A stretch of 27,972 bases of DNA from positions 1-27,972 of the forward strand of contig CAYFSO010000029.1 of the NCBI GenBank assembly GCA_964345775.1, written 5' to 3'. The translations under genes and the position numbers were made by a program. Below, one piece after another: positions 14,745 through 22,394 of the stretch. Source of the DNA: M55B154 sp964345775 (lineage in GTDB: Bacteria > Spirochaetota > UBA4802 > UB4802). The notes beneath the pieces are model-generated. The model searched no databases. It was not told the DNA's origin and was given only the letters and a program-made list of their open reading frames with translations. Each line of letters opens with the position of its first letter. Within the stretch, counting starts at the first letter, position 1.

Positions 14745-14894
14745 ATGGAAGAAATAACTATATAGAAACTTCCCCCCTTATCCCTGCAGCCAGGCGATAT
14801 TCATAAAGGATATAAAAAAATATTCAGATAAAAGTGCTTATTGGTACGAATATTGCTTATTAATTGTATAAGTGTTTAAGAGAAGGAGGCAATT

Positions 14895-15731
14895 ATGAGA
14901 AGATACTCTGACGCAGACGACATTTCCATGACAAATTATTTCAGCTCCATCAATGAAGTAAACCTCCTTACCAGCGAAGAAGAAGTAGCCCTTGCAAAGG
15001 CAAAATGTGATGGTGATGAGAAGTCCAAGGAAAAGCTGATAAATGCAAACCTGAGGCTTGTGGTGAAGATCGCCAAGAACTACACCAGCCTGGAACCATC
15101 CCTGATCGACCTTATCCAGGAAGGAAATCTGGGCCTGATCCGTGCGGCTGAGAAATTCGATTATACCATGGGATGCAGGTTTTCAACATATGCATCATAC
15201 TGGATAAAGCATTACATTACCCGTTTTATCGCAAAACGCAGCAGAACCATACGGGTGCCGATAAGAAAGGGTGACCTGTTCAAGAAAATAAAAAGAGCAC
15301 AGGACACACTTGTAAACGAACTTGGTAAGGAACCCAGTCACAAGGAAATTGCGGATATGCTGGGGATAGAAGAGAGAAGCGTATCTGATATAATGGAAGT
15401 ATTTCAGCCAACCATATCGCTGGAATACCCGTTGAACGACGATGAGTTTAACCTTTACGAGGTGGTGAGCGATGAAAAATTCCAGTCACCTGATATGGGA
15501 ATTTACAAGCGTGATCTCAAGGAAGAACTTGAGCATGCAATGGAATCCCTGATGGACAATGAGAAAGAAATTCTCAAGAAAAGGTTCGGCTTTGAAGACG
15601 AGGAGCCTGTCACCCTCAAGGAAGTGGGTAACGAGTTCGGTATTTCAGCTGAAACCGTCCGCCAGATTGAGGCACGGGCAATGTCAAAGATAAAGCAGAA
15701 GCACTCCTATCTTCAGGATTACATAGATTAA
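14895..15731 (+). CDS. Sigma-70 family RNA polymerase sigma factor (RpoD/RpoS-like group)
   Basis: This 278-residue sigma factor has region 1.2 (about 10-40), region 2 with the core-binding DLIQEGNLGLIRAAEKFD (72-89) and the -10-recognition part CRFSTYASYWIKHYITRFIA (94-113), region 3 (about 118-190) and region 4 with a helix-turn-helix (TLKEVGNEFGISAETVRQIE, 240-259). It lacks the large region 1.1 of a primary sigma, so it is most likely an alternative factor of the RpoS/group 2 kind. AAGGAGG sits 5 nt before the ATG. The gene stands alone behind a long palindrome-rich leader and ends at a strong terminator, which fits a stress or growth-phase regulator under its own control. Confidence 0.93.
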   Translation: MRRYSDADDISMTNYFSSINEVNLLTSEEEVALAKAKCDGDEKSKEKLINANLRLVVKIAKNYTSLEPSLIDLIQEGNLGLIRAAEKFDYTMGCRFSTYASYWIKHYITRFIAKRSRTIRVPIRKGDLFKKIKRAQDTLVNELGKEPSHKEIADMLGIEERSVSDIMEVFQPTISLEYPLNDDEFNLYEVVSDEKFQSPDMGIYKRDLKEELEHAMESLMDNEKEILKKRFGFEDEEPVTLKEVGNEFGISAETVRQIEARAMSKIKQKHSYLQDYID

Positions 15732-15777
15732 AGTGTAAATCAGCTATCGACTTACCATTCCGTAACCGATCGTCAAT

Positions 15778-15813
15778 AACAGGGACAGCATTGTGCTGTC
15801 CCTGTTTGTTGTT
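15778..15813 (+). terminator. Intrinsic terminator of the sigma factor gene
   Basis: CAGGGACAGCA (15780-15790) and TGCTGTCCCTG (15794-15804) form a perfect 11-bp stem, extended by two A-T pairs, with loop TTG. TTTGTTGTTTG follows. Confidence 0.88.
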
Positions 15814-15831
15814 TGCCGGTTTCAAAATCAA

Positions 15832-15860
15832 TTGACATTGGTCACCAGCATAACTACATT
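15832..15860 (+). promoter_or_regulatory. Candidate promoter of the CDF transporter
   Basis: TTGACA at 15832-15837, 17 bp, then TACATT at 15855-15860. The start codon is about 130 nt downstream. Confidence 0.5.
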
Positions 15861-15894
15861 TAAATAAATATATACAGTTTCGGCAACAGGATTA

Positions 15895-15907
15895 AATGCC
15901 TGGCATT
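15895..15907. promoter_or_regulatory. AATGCC-T-GGCATT palindrome, possible metal-regulator site
   Basis: The perfect 13-nt palindrome (15895-15907) sits in the leader of the cation exporter and is embedded in a wider ACAGTT...AACTGT pair. A repressor site is one reading; an RNA hairpin with a one-base loop is unlikely. Confidence 0.35.
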
Positions 15908-15990
15908 AACTGTTTGACTATGGGCCTGGATGTTAGATCCTGTTTATAAATAAATGCAGGGTCACAGGAGCTTGTAACTGGAGGGAGATG

Positions 15991-16914
15991 ATGCATTCTC
16001 ACCATCAACCGCATGAACATGATCACTCGGCCGGTTTAACAAATTCCGCCCGATTTTTCTGGGTGATCCTTTTCAATGCCATTATTACAATTGCTGAATA
16101 CGTGGGCGGGATGCTGTCGGGCAGCCTGGCACTGATCTCTGATGCGGGTCATAACCTTTCCGACGTGCTTTCACTTGTTTTGGCGTATGTTGGCGAAAAG
16201 GTATCCCGGGTTGGTCCGGGCAGGAAGTATACCTTTGGCCTGAAGCGGTTCGAAGTGGTAATAGCACTGGTAAATGCCCTTGGACTGCTCTTCATTGGCG
16301 GATACATCGTGGTAGAGGCCATTCAGAGATATAACAACCCGGTACCTGTTCAGCCGGGCATAATGCTGCCCGTGGCTTTTATTGGCCTTGCCGGCAATGT
16401 CATTTCCATACTTGTGTTACAGCGAAGCCGCAGTGACAATCTGAATATGAAAGCGGCCTTCCTGCACCTGTTGTATGATGCTGTTTCTTCAGTAGCTGTT
16501 ATCATCGCAGGGGTCGTTGTGCTTTTCACTGGCTGGATATTGCTGGATCTCATTGTCAGCATCGTTATTGTGTTCATGATCGTGTGGAGTTCAATGGAAA
16601 TACTTCGTGACGCGGTACGCATTTTCATGCAGGGTGTTCCCCGCAATATAGATCCCGACAAGGTATACCAGGATATACTGGATGTACCCGGAGTAGCCAG
16701 TCTTCATGGCCTGCATATATGGTCGGTAAGTTCAAACGAAGTATTCCTGTCCTGCCATATCTGTGTTGATTCCGAGCCGGGAGCAATTGATACAGACCGG
16801 GTAATTAATGACGTAAATAAAATACTGGATGGCCAGTTCGGCATTCGCCATACCACCCTCCAGGTTGAGAATGTTAATCTCTGTGACATGAATGGTGGGC
16901 GTTGCTGCAAATGA
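15991..16914 (+). CDS. Cation diffusion facilitator (CzcD/ZitB-like) exporter
   Basis: This 307-residue inner-membrane antiporter should export Zn2+ or Co2+ in exchange for protons. Two HxxxD sites form the transport site: H54-N-L-S-D58 after SLALISDAG, and H159-L-L-Y-D163. The HxxxD/HxxxD pair is the ZitB/CzcD pattern rather than the DxxxD/HxxxD of YiiP. The start is histidine-rich (MHSHHQPHEHDH), there are six predicted membrane segments, and the cytosolic C-terminal domain (LHGLHIWSVSSNEVFLSCHI) ends in a Cys-rich tail CDMNGGRCCK that may bind metal. ATG 15991 has GGAGG at 6 nt spacing; the ATG at 15988 is too close to it. It converges with the DprA-like gene, with only 4 bp between stops. 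Confidence 0.93.
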   Translation: MHSHHQPHEHDHSAGLTNSARFFWVILFNAIITIAEYVGGMLSGSLALISDAGHNLSDVLSLVLAYVGEKVSRVGPGRKYTFGLKRFEVVIALVNALGLLFIGGYIVVEAIQRYNNPVPVQPGIMLPVAFIGLAGNVISILVLQRSRSDNLNMKAAFLHLLYDAVSSVAVIIAGVVVLFTGWILLDLIVSIVIVFMIVWSSMEILRDAVRIFMQGVPRNIDPDKVYQDILDVPGVASLHGLHIWSVSSNEVFLSCHICVDSEPGAIDTDRVINDVNKILDGQFGIRHTTLQVENVNLCDMNGGRCCK

Positions 16915-16918
16915 CGGC

Positions 16919-17842
16919 TCATTCCCATTTTACCCTGCCAACAAGGCTGTCGAGGTTGGGTACGAGGAGATCATTCTCTTTCCGCCCGCGTACAGGCGTG
17001 GCGTTATGATCTTTTATCAGCAGCGGATTCCCCTTCGCGCTTTCGGGAAATTCTGCGTATTCAGTCACGAAAAGTGGTGTCCTGTGATGGCCAGCTGACT
17101 TGCCAGCTTCGAATACGCCTCCTTCCTCCGGGGCTTCCACGATATAGACTGCAAGTGCCATGGCGCATATCATGCTGTTCCTGTTGTAGGAATTGTAGAT
17201 GGAGTACTCTTCTGCCGGGTAGAACGGTGATACGAAGCAGAACCGCGTAAGATCCATTATATCAGCCAGTACTTCCGGAACGTTCAGGTGAAACATTCCA
17301 TGGGGGAGCATCGCAATGGTGGTACCCCTGTGCTCAATTGCCCCGCGATGGGCAAGGTGCCCGGCTCCGCGGGAGAATCCACTTATAACGGTAATATTAT
17401 GTCTGGAAAGTTCCCTGGCCGCAAGAAATGATATCATCTCGCCCCGCGCGCTGATGTCGCGATAGCCAAGCACTGCTGCTGATCTTTTCTGCAGAAGGGA
17501 TTTCTCCCCGTAACTGTACAGTACAGGGGGGGCGTTATTGCCCATTGCTTTTGCAAGACGGGAGGGGTATGACCGGTCGAAAAGCATGATAGTCTCTATG
17601 CCGGCTTCTATGAGCCTGTTGTAATCCTCGTCAATTTTTGGAAGAAGCTCCCTGCTCTGTACAACCAGGTTGCTGAGCTTTTCTGACAGGCCAAGCTCAT
17701 GCTGAATTTCAACTGTTTCAAGTTCGAAAATGTCTCGAATATGCAGTTGCAATTCTTCCAGTTTGTTGTGAACCTGTAAGATGGAGGCCGTACCAATACC
17801 CCTGGTGGATGCAAGTGCGATCCAGTACCTGTGCTGACTCAT
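16919..17842 (-). CDS. Divergent DprA/Smf-like Rossmann-fold protein
   Basis: This 307-residue protein has the architecture of DprA, which binds single-stranded DNA and loads RecA during uptake. The N-terminal part is SAM-like (RYWIALASTRGIGTASIL, 5-22). The Rossmann domain has VLGYRDISARGE (124-135), VISGFSRGAGHLAHRGAIEH (152-171), TTIAMLPHGM (174-183), NRNSMI (220-225) and IVEAPEEGGVFEAGKSAGHH (234-253). These match the SG-ARG-ID-AH, TIAVL-G, RN-R-I and VEA-SG-TA motifs of DprA. Arg158 of the ARG motif is kept, but the following Ile-Asp is Ala-Gly and SGSL is GGVF. There is no C-terminal winged helix. The ATG has AGGA at 6 nt. It may be a DprA paralogue with a changed ligand rather than the canonical competence protein. 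Confidence 0.75.
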   Translation of the reverse strand: MSQHRYWIALASTRGIGTASILQVHNKLEELQLHIRDIFELETVEIQHELGLSEKLSNLVVQSRELLPKIDEDYNRLIEAGIETIMLFDRSYPSRLAKAMGNNAPPVLYSYGEKSLLQKRSAAVLGYRDISARGEMISFLAARELSRHNITVISGFSRGAGHLAHRGAIEHRGTTIAMLPHGMFHLNVPEVLADIMDLTRFCFVSPFYPAEEYSIYNSYNRNSMICAMALAVYIVEAPEEGGVFEAGKSAGHHRTPLFVTEYAEFPESAKGNPLLIKDHNATPVRGRKENDLLVPNLDSLVGRVKWE

Positions 17843-17883
17843 GAAATATCCTGGTATGATAGAATGTATTAAAAAGAACGTGA

Positions 17884-17911
17884 ATTGTATAGATCACCGG
17901 TTACCTGTCAA
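17884..17911 (-). promoter_or_regulatory. Promoter of the DprA-like gene
   Basis: On the minus strand TTGACA (complement of 17906-17911), 16 bp, then TACAAT (complement of 17884-17889). The start codon is about 40 nt further on. Confidence 0.6.
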
Positions 17912-17990
17912 TCAATAACTTCCTTTGCGTACCGTTCATCTTTCGCTACTCACTTTTTACTTAAATATACAAAAAAATATATTTTCATTA

Positions 17991-18018
17991 TTGACATATA
18001 GTAAGCAATTATTAGTGT
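17991..18018 (+). promoter_or_regulatory. Upstream promoter candidate of acyl-CoA dehydrogenase 1
   Basis: TTGACA at 17991-17996, 16 bp, then TAGTGT at 18013-18018. The -10 is poor; the second candidate at 18067 looks more like the promoter of copy 2. Confidence 0.35.
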
Positions 18019-18066
18019 AACAATGTGCAAGAACCATGATTAATTATGGTGAAAAAGGTACAGTAG

Positions 18067-18098
18067 TTGACAATTCCATGGTTATTCTATCGAATTGT
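18067..18098 (+). promoter_or_regulatory. Promoter of acyl-CoA dehydrogenase 1 with overlapping inverted repeat
   Basis: TTGACA at 18067-18072, 15 bp, then TATCGA at 18088-18093. ACAATTC (18070-18076) overlaps the -35 and its exact inversion GAATTGT (18092-18098) overlaps the -10. ATTCTATCG is shared with the promoter of copy 2. A regulator bound here would occlude the promoter. Confidence 0.5.
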
Positions 18099-18159
18099 GA
18101 ATATGTGGGCAATGTAGTTTTATTTATTTTATTTTTTACAAACGTGTAGGAGGTTTTAT

Positions 18160-20031
18160 ATGGCGTTAAATCCACTGGTTGATTCTCGGGATGTACGCTT
18201 TGTTTTGTATGAAATGATGGACGTAGAAGGCCTTACGAAGTTTGAAAAATATGCTGACTTCGACAAGGACATGTTTGAAGACATGATCAACCTGGCAGAA
18301 ACAATGGCCGTGGAAGAGATCTACCCAACATTTGAAGAGGGTGACAAGGAAGGGTGCCAATATATTGGCGATACCAAGGAAGTAAAGATCCCCCAGTGTT
18401 ATCATGCCGCGCTTGACAAGTTCTATGAAGCCGGCTTCGGCGGAATGGACGTTGATGCTGAATGGGGCGGCATGGGCATACCCCAGGTGATCGCGTGGGC
18501 ATGTAACGAATATTTTTGTGCTGCCAATTACCCGCTGTTGATGTACCCTGGACTTACTCATGGCGCTGCAGAGCTGATCGAGGTGTTTGGTACACAGGAA
18601 CAGAAAGAAGCATACCTTGCAAAAATGTATGATGGTTCATGGGGTGGTACCATGTGTCTTACAGAACCAGATGCGGGTTCTGATGTTGGCGCCCTGAAGA
18701 CCAAGGCTGTTCGTCAGGATGATGGAACATACAAGATCGTTGGACAGAAGATATTCATATCTTCAGGTGATAATGACTATTACGAAAACATGATCCATCC
18801 TGTTCTTGCCCGGATCGAAGGAGATCCTCCGGGAACCAAGGGTATTTCAATATTTATTGTTCCCAAGTACCTGGTGAACGAGGACGGAAGCAACGGTGAG
18901 TTCAACGATGTCTCATGTGCGGGTATCGAGCACAAGATGGGTATCAAGGGCTCCGCAACATGTACACTCAGCTTTGGTGACAATGGAAACTGTACGGGTT
19001 ACCTTCTTGGTGAAGAACGAAAAGGTATGAAGATCATGTTCAAGATGATGAACTACGCCCGAATGGGTGTTGGTCTCCAGGGACATGCGACTTCTTCAGC
19101 CGCGTACATGCATGCGGTTACGTACGCACGTAATCGAATACAGGGTGTTCACGTAACACAGATGCTGAATCCTGAAGCCAAGGGTGTAACAATTGTCAAC
19201 CATCCTGATATCAAGAGGATGCTGCTGTTGATGAAGTCTCACCTGGAAGCACAGCGTGCAATGATTTACTATCTCTACAAGAATTACGAGCTTGCCATGC
19301 TTCTCGACGGTGAAGAAGCAAAAGAAGCCCAGGCACTTTTAGAGATCATTACACCGGTTGAAAAAGCCGGCTGTACCGATTCGGCAGTTACCCTGACTTC
19401 CGAGGCAATGCAGGTCTTTGGCGGATATGGATACTGCAGTGACTATCCTGTTGAGCAGATGATGAGAAACGCCAAGATCACTGCCATATACGAGGGAACC
19501 AACGGTATCCAGGCAATGGACCTCACCATGAGAAAGATACTCATGAATCCCGAGCAGTACAATTACGGCGTTCTCAAGAGCAGGATCATGGACACTGTAA
19601 GCAAGGCAAAAGGTGTAGTAGATGATAAGTACGTTGAACTGATCGAAAGAGGCGTTTCAAAACTTGACGAGGTGGTTGAAATGATGAAGGGCCAGATGGC
19701 CGGCGGTAAGTTCCTCCACCTGTTTGCCAACGCCACACCTCTTGAGCAGGCAATGTACATGCTGATACTTGCGTGGATGCACCTGTGGATGCTGACCATC
19801 ACGGTTCCCAAGATGAAAGAACTGGTTGGCGACAAGAAAGGTGAAGAACGAGATGCCCTTCTCAAAGACAACCAGGAAGCAGCATTCTACGCTGGCAAAG
19901 TTCTTTCCTCGCAGTATTATATCGGCGCAGAATTTCCCAAGTACTTCGGAAATATTGAAGCACTTCTTGGCGGCGAAAGCGCTATTATCAAGGCTGGTGA
20001 AGATATCTTTACAGGTGCCCTTGAAGAGTAA
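18160..20031 (+). CDS. Acyl-CoA dehydrogenase, copy 1 of 4
   Basis: This FAD enzyme should introduce the alpha-beta double bond into an acyl-CoA and pass electrons to ETF. It has 623 residues, longer than the ~390 of the classic type; the extra length matches the family with an added N-terminal cap and C-terminal domain (DmdC/long FadE-like). Motifs: MCLTEPDAGSDVGALK (165-180), QKIFISSGDND (196-206), HPVLARIEGDPPGTKG (213-228), the catalytic glutamate E445 in IYEGTNGIQ, and a C-terminal helical domain ending IFTGALEE. It is the most divergent of the four in the N-terminal third: the predicted acyl-pocket helix reads EYFCAANYPLLMYPGLTHGA (117-136). AGGAGGT precedes the ATG. It has its own promoter and ends at the terminator at 20061, so it is monocistronic. 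Confidence 0.93.
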   Translation: MALNPLVDSRDVRFVLYEMMDVEGLTKFEKYADFDKDMFEDMINLAETMAVEEIYPTFEEGDKEGCQYIGDTKEVKIPQCYHAALDKFYEAGFGGMDVDAEWGGMGIPQVIAWACNEYFCAANYPLLMYPGLTHGAAELIEVFGTQEQKEAYLAKMYDGSWGGTMCLTEPDAGSDVGALKTKAVRQDDGTYKIVGQKIFISSGDNDYYENMIHPVLARIEGDPPGTKGISIFIVPKYLVNEDGSNGEFNDVSCAGIEHKMGIKGSATCTLSFGDNGNCTGYLLGEERKGMKIMFKMMNYARMGVGLQGHATSSAAYMHAVTYARNRIQGVHVTQMLNPEAKGVTIVNHPDIKRMLLLMKSHLEAQRAMIYYLYKNYELAMLLDGEEAKEAQALLEIITPVEKAGCTDSAVTLTSEAMQVFGGYGYCSDYPVEQMMRNAKITAIYEGTNGIQAMDLTMRKILMNPEQYNYGVLKSRIMDTVSKAKGVVDDKYVELIERGVSKLDEVVEMMKGQMAGGKFLHLFANATPLEQAMYMLILAWMHLWMLTITVPKMKELVGDKKGEERDALLKDNQEAAFYAGKVLSSQYYIGAEFPKYFGNIEALLGGESAIIKAGEDIFTGALEE

Positions 20032-20060
20032 TTAGTTGTTTAAAACAGGCCGTATATATG

Positions 20061-20088
20061 AAAGACGGGGAGCTATCCCCGTCTTTTT
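20061..20088 (+). terminator. Intrinsic terminator after dehydrogenase 1
   Basis: AAAGACGGGG (20061-20070) and CCCCGTCTTT (20077-20086) form a perfect 10-bp stem, loop AGCTAT, running into a T-tract. Confidence 0.95.
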
Positions 20089-20208
20089 AATATCTCACCA
20101 TTTTCCTGGTTTGATATATTTCAATTTTAAGTAGCATCGCACTTATAATGATCAAAAAAAACCCTCTAAAAATGCACAAAATATGAATGATGATAACATA
20201 ACAAATAA

Positions 20209-20236
20209 TTGACAAATACGGCTGAAATTCTATCGT
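20209..20236 (+). promoter_or_regulatory. Promoter of acyl-CoA dehydrogenase 2
   Basis: TTGACA at 20209-20214, 16 bp, then TATCGT at 20231-20236, with the ATTCTATCG context shared with copy 1. The leader is about 65 nt. Confidence 0.58.
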
Positions 20237-20243
20237 GAGTATT

Positions 20244-20269
20244 GGCAATTCGGTGTGATGCGAATTACC
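20244..20269. promoter_or_regulatory. Inverted repeat at the start of the dehydrogenase 2 transcript
   Basis: GGCAATTCG (20244-20252) is inverted as CGAATTACC (20261-20269) with one mismatch around GTGTGATG. It lies at the predicted transcription start and contains the same CAATTC/GAATT half-sites as the copy 1 promoter. Confidence 0.5.
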
Positions 20270-20305
20270 ACTAAATATATATTATAATTTTTACAGGAGG
20301 TCTTC

Positions 20306-22192
20306 ATGGCAACGGCAGTTATGTCATTAAACCCGCTTGTTGACACCAGAGATACTCGATTCGTGCTTTTCGAAGCGCTCGAGGTTGATAAGCTGACACA
20401 GTACGAGAAATTTGCTGATTTTGACAGGGACATGTTCGAGGATGTACTCAACCTGGCTGAGAAGATAGCAGTCGACGAAGTATACCCTGCGAACATGGAA
20501 GGGGACAAGGAATCAGTGCAGTACGATCCGGATACAAAACAGGTGAAAATTCCTGAAGTGTACAAGCCTGCGCTGAAAGCCTTTAACGAAGCCGGTTTCG
20601 TATCGCTGGCAAATGACCAGGAGATCGGTGGCATGGGTATGCCAGACTCTATCGCGCAGTGCTGTACGGAATATTTTACCGCGGCAAGTGTGGCGTTTTC
20701 AATGTACCCCGCCCTTACCATCGGTTCAATGAACCTGTTAAAGACTTTTGGCACGGATGAGATGAAAGAAAAATTTCTGAGCAAAATGGTATACGGGGAA
20801 TGGGGTGGAACCATGTGCCTTACAGAGCCGGATGCCGGTTCAGATGTGGGTGCTCTTAAGACAAAGGCAGTGAAGCAGGAAGATGGCACGTATAAGATTA
20901 CCGGCCAGAAAATATTCATCAGCGGCGGTGATTACGATTCAGTGGAAAATATTATTCATCCGGTGCTTGCCCGTATTGAAGGTGATCCACCTGGAACAAA
21001 AGGTATTTCCATATTCATCGTTCCCAAGTACACGGTAAATGATGATGGTTCACTGGGCGAGCTCAATGACGTTATATGCTCAGGTATTGAACACAAGATG
21101 GGTATAAAAGCCTCTGCTACATGTACTTTGAACTTCGGTGATGAAGACAATTGTATCGGCTACCTGCTTGGTGAAGAACGCAAGGGCATGAAGATCATGT
21201 TCCAGATGATGAACGAGGCCCGTCTTTACGTGGGTCTGCAGGGACTTGCGGTATCCAGTGCGGCTTACATGCATGCCATTACCTACGCGAAGAACAGGGA
21301 GCAGGGCTCTGATGTTACCCAGATGATGAATCCGGATGCACCCAAGGTTTCCATTATCAAGCACCCGGATGTAAAGAGAATGCTTCTTTACATGAAGTCT
21401 TACGTTGAAGGTATGCGAATGCTTACCTACTATGCCAGTAACAATACTGACCTTGAGCATGTGCTTGATGGTGATGCTTCACAGGAAGCCAAAGCAATAG
21501 TTGAGATCCTCATCCCCATAGTAAAGGCAGGCAACACTGATAATTCCTGGAGAGTGACGGCAGAAGCTATACAGGTATACGGTGGATACGGATTCTGCTC
21601 TGACTACCCTGTTGAACAGTTTGCACGTGATGCCAAGATACTTTCCATTTACGAAGGGACTAACGGGATACAGTCAATGGACCTTACCATGAGGAAGATC
21701 CTCATGAACAAGGAGCAGTACAACTATTCCGTTTACAAGAAGAGAATAGCACAGACCATTGAGAACGCAAAAGGTATTGTTGATGACAAGTATATCGATG
21801 CAGTTAAGAAGGGTGTCGAGAAGCTTGATACATGCATTGACCTCTTGAAAGAACAGATGGCAGGTGGAAAATTTCTGCATATCTTTGCAAATGCCACGCC
21901 GCTTCAGCAGGCCATGGTAATGCTGTCACTGGCTTGGATGCACCTGTGGATGCTGACCCTTGCCACTCAAAAGATGAAAGAACTTGTTGGCGACCTTAAG
22001 GGTGAAGAAAGGGATGCGCTTCTTGCTGATAATAACGAGGCCGCGTTCTATTCTGGTAAAGTTCTTTCTTCCCAGTTCTTTATTGGTGCAGAATTCAAGA
22101 AGTTCTTCGGTATGATCGACTATATCATCGATGGGGAAAGTGCAGTTGTTAAGGCATCAGATCATATCTTTACCGGTGCACTGGAAGAATAA
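20306..22192 (+). CDS. Acyl-CoA dehydrogenase, copy 2 of 4
   Basis: This 628-residue paralogue has every core motif: MCLTEPDAGSDVGALK, QKIFISGGDYDSVENI, RIEGDPPGTKG, the catalytic glutamate E450 in IYEGTNGIQ and the ending HIFTGALEE. It differs from the others in having GGDYDS where they have SGDNDY next to the flavin/acyl region, NTDNSWRVTAEAIQ in place of CTD...TSEA.Q, and a pocket helix EYFTAASVAFSMYPALTIGS. AGGAGG at 20295-20300 places the start at ATG 20306; the ATG at 20321 would align with the paralogues' N-terminus but is too far from it, so a five-residue extension (MATAV) is likely real. It is monocistronic, with its own promoter and the terminator at 22220. Confidence 0.93.
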   Translation: MATAVMSLNPLVDTRDTRFVLFEALEVDKLTQYEKFADFDRDMFEDVLNLAEKIAVDEVYPANMEGDKESVQYDPDTKQVKIPEVYKPALKAFNEAGFVSLANDQEIGGMGMPDSIAQCCTEYFTAASVAFSMYPALTIGSMNLLKTFGTDEMKEKFLSKMVYGEWGGTMCLTEPDAGSDVGALKTKAVKQEDGTYKITGQKIFISGGDYDSVENIIHPVLARIEGDPPGTKGISIFIVPKYTVNDDGSLGELNDVICSGIEHKMGIKASATCTLNFGDEDNCIGYLLGEERKGMKIMFQMMNEARLYVGLQGLAVSSAAYMHAITYAKNREQGSDVTQMMNPDAPKVSIIKHPDVKRMLLYMKSYVEGMRMLTYYASNNTDLEHVLDGDASQEAKAIVEILIPIVKAGNTDNSWRVTAEAIQVYGGYGFCSDYPVEQFARDAKILSIYEGTNGIQSMDLTMRKILMNKEQYNYSVYKKRIAQTIENAKGIVDDKYIDAVKKGVEKLDTCIDLLKEQMAGGKFLHIFANATPLQQAMVMLSLAWMHLWMLTLATQKMKELVGDLKGEERDALLADNNEAAFYSGKVLSSQFFIGAEFKKFFGMIDYIIDGESAVVKASDHIFTGALEE

Positions 22193-22219
22193 AAAGTAGA
22201 TTTAGAAATGTATACAATG

Positions 22220-22245
22220 AGCAGGCCGAAAGGCCTGCTTTTTTT
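22220..22245 (+). terminator. Intrinsic terminator after dehydrogenase 2
   Basis: AGCAGGCC (22220-22227) and GGCCTGCT (22232-22239) form a perfect 8-bp stem capped by a GAAA tetraloop, followed by a run of seven Ts. Confidence 0.95.
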
Positions 22246-22255
22246 GCAATAATAA

Positions 22256-22283
22256 TTGACAAATAGTATTACACCATTATGAA
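22256..22283 (+). promoter_or_regulatory. Promoter of acyl-CoA dehydrogenase 3
   Basis: TTGACA at 22256-22261, 16 bp, then TATGAA at 22278-22283. An ATTACA half-site (22268-22273) lies in the spacer. Confidence 0.55.
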
Positions 22284-22291
22284 CATACTAA

Positions 22292-22303
22292 TGTAATATT
22301 ACA
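22292..22303. promoter_or_regulatory. TGTAATATTACA palindrome at the dehydrogenase 3 start site
   Basis: This perfect 12-bp palindrome lies about 8 nt after the -10, at the predicted start of transcription. Its 10-bp core GTAATATTAC recurs at 22354-22363. The pair is a good candidate operator for a dimeric repressor. Confidence 0.55.
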
Positions 22304-22353
22304 ATATAAATTATAATAAAAAAAGCTTACATAGGAGATAAAAAATAAATGTT

Positions 22354-22363
22354 GTAATATTAC
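22354..22363. promoter_or_regulatory. Second GTAATATTAC palindrome
   Basis: The palindrome repeats the core of the site at 22292-22303, 62 bp (about six helical turns) downstream, in the leader of copy 3 and about 30 bp before its start codon. Confidence 0.5.
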
Positions 22364-22394
22364 GTTACTGTGTACGTAAAAAATGGAGGTAATT

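Larger units (their letters stand above)
14382..14894. other. Regulatory intergenic region between rpmE and the sigma factor gene
   Basis: These 513 bp hold no convincing gene. In order they contain the rpmE hairpin (14411-14435), a candidate promoter (14584-14612), a perfect 16-bp palindrome (14635-14650), a 12-bp inverted repeat (14668-14701) and an 8-bp hairpin (14724-14744), then the sigma gene's AAGGAGG at 14883-14889. Confidence 0.65.
17843..18159. other. Divergent intergenic region between the DprA-like gene and acyl-CoA dehydrogenase 1
   Basis: No gene is seen in these 317 bp. It contains a good minus-strand promoter (17884-17911), two plus-strand promoter candidates (17991-18018 and 18067-18093), an inverted CAATTC/GAATTG pair, and AGGAGGT about 6 nt before the dehydrogenase ATG. 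Confidence 0.65.
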
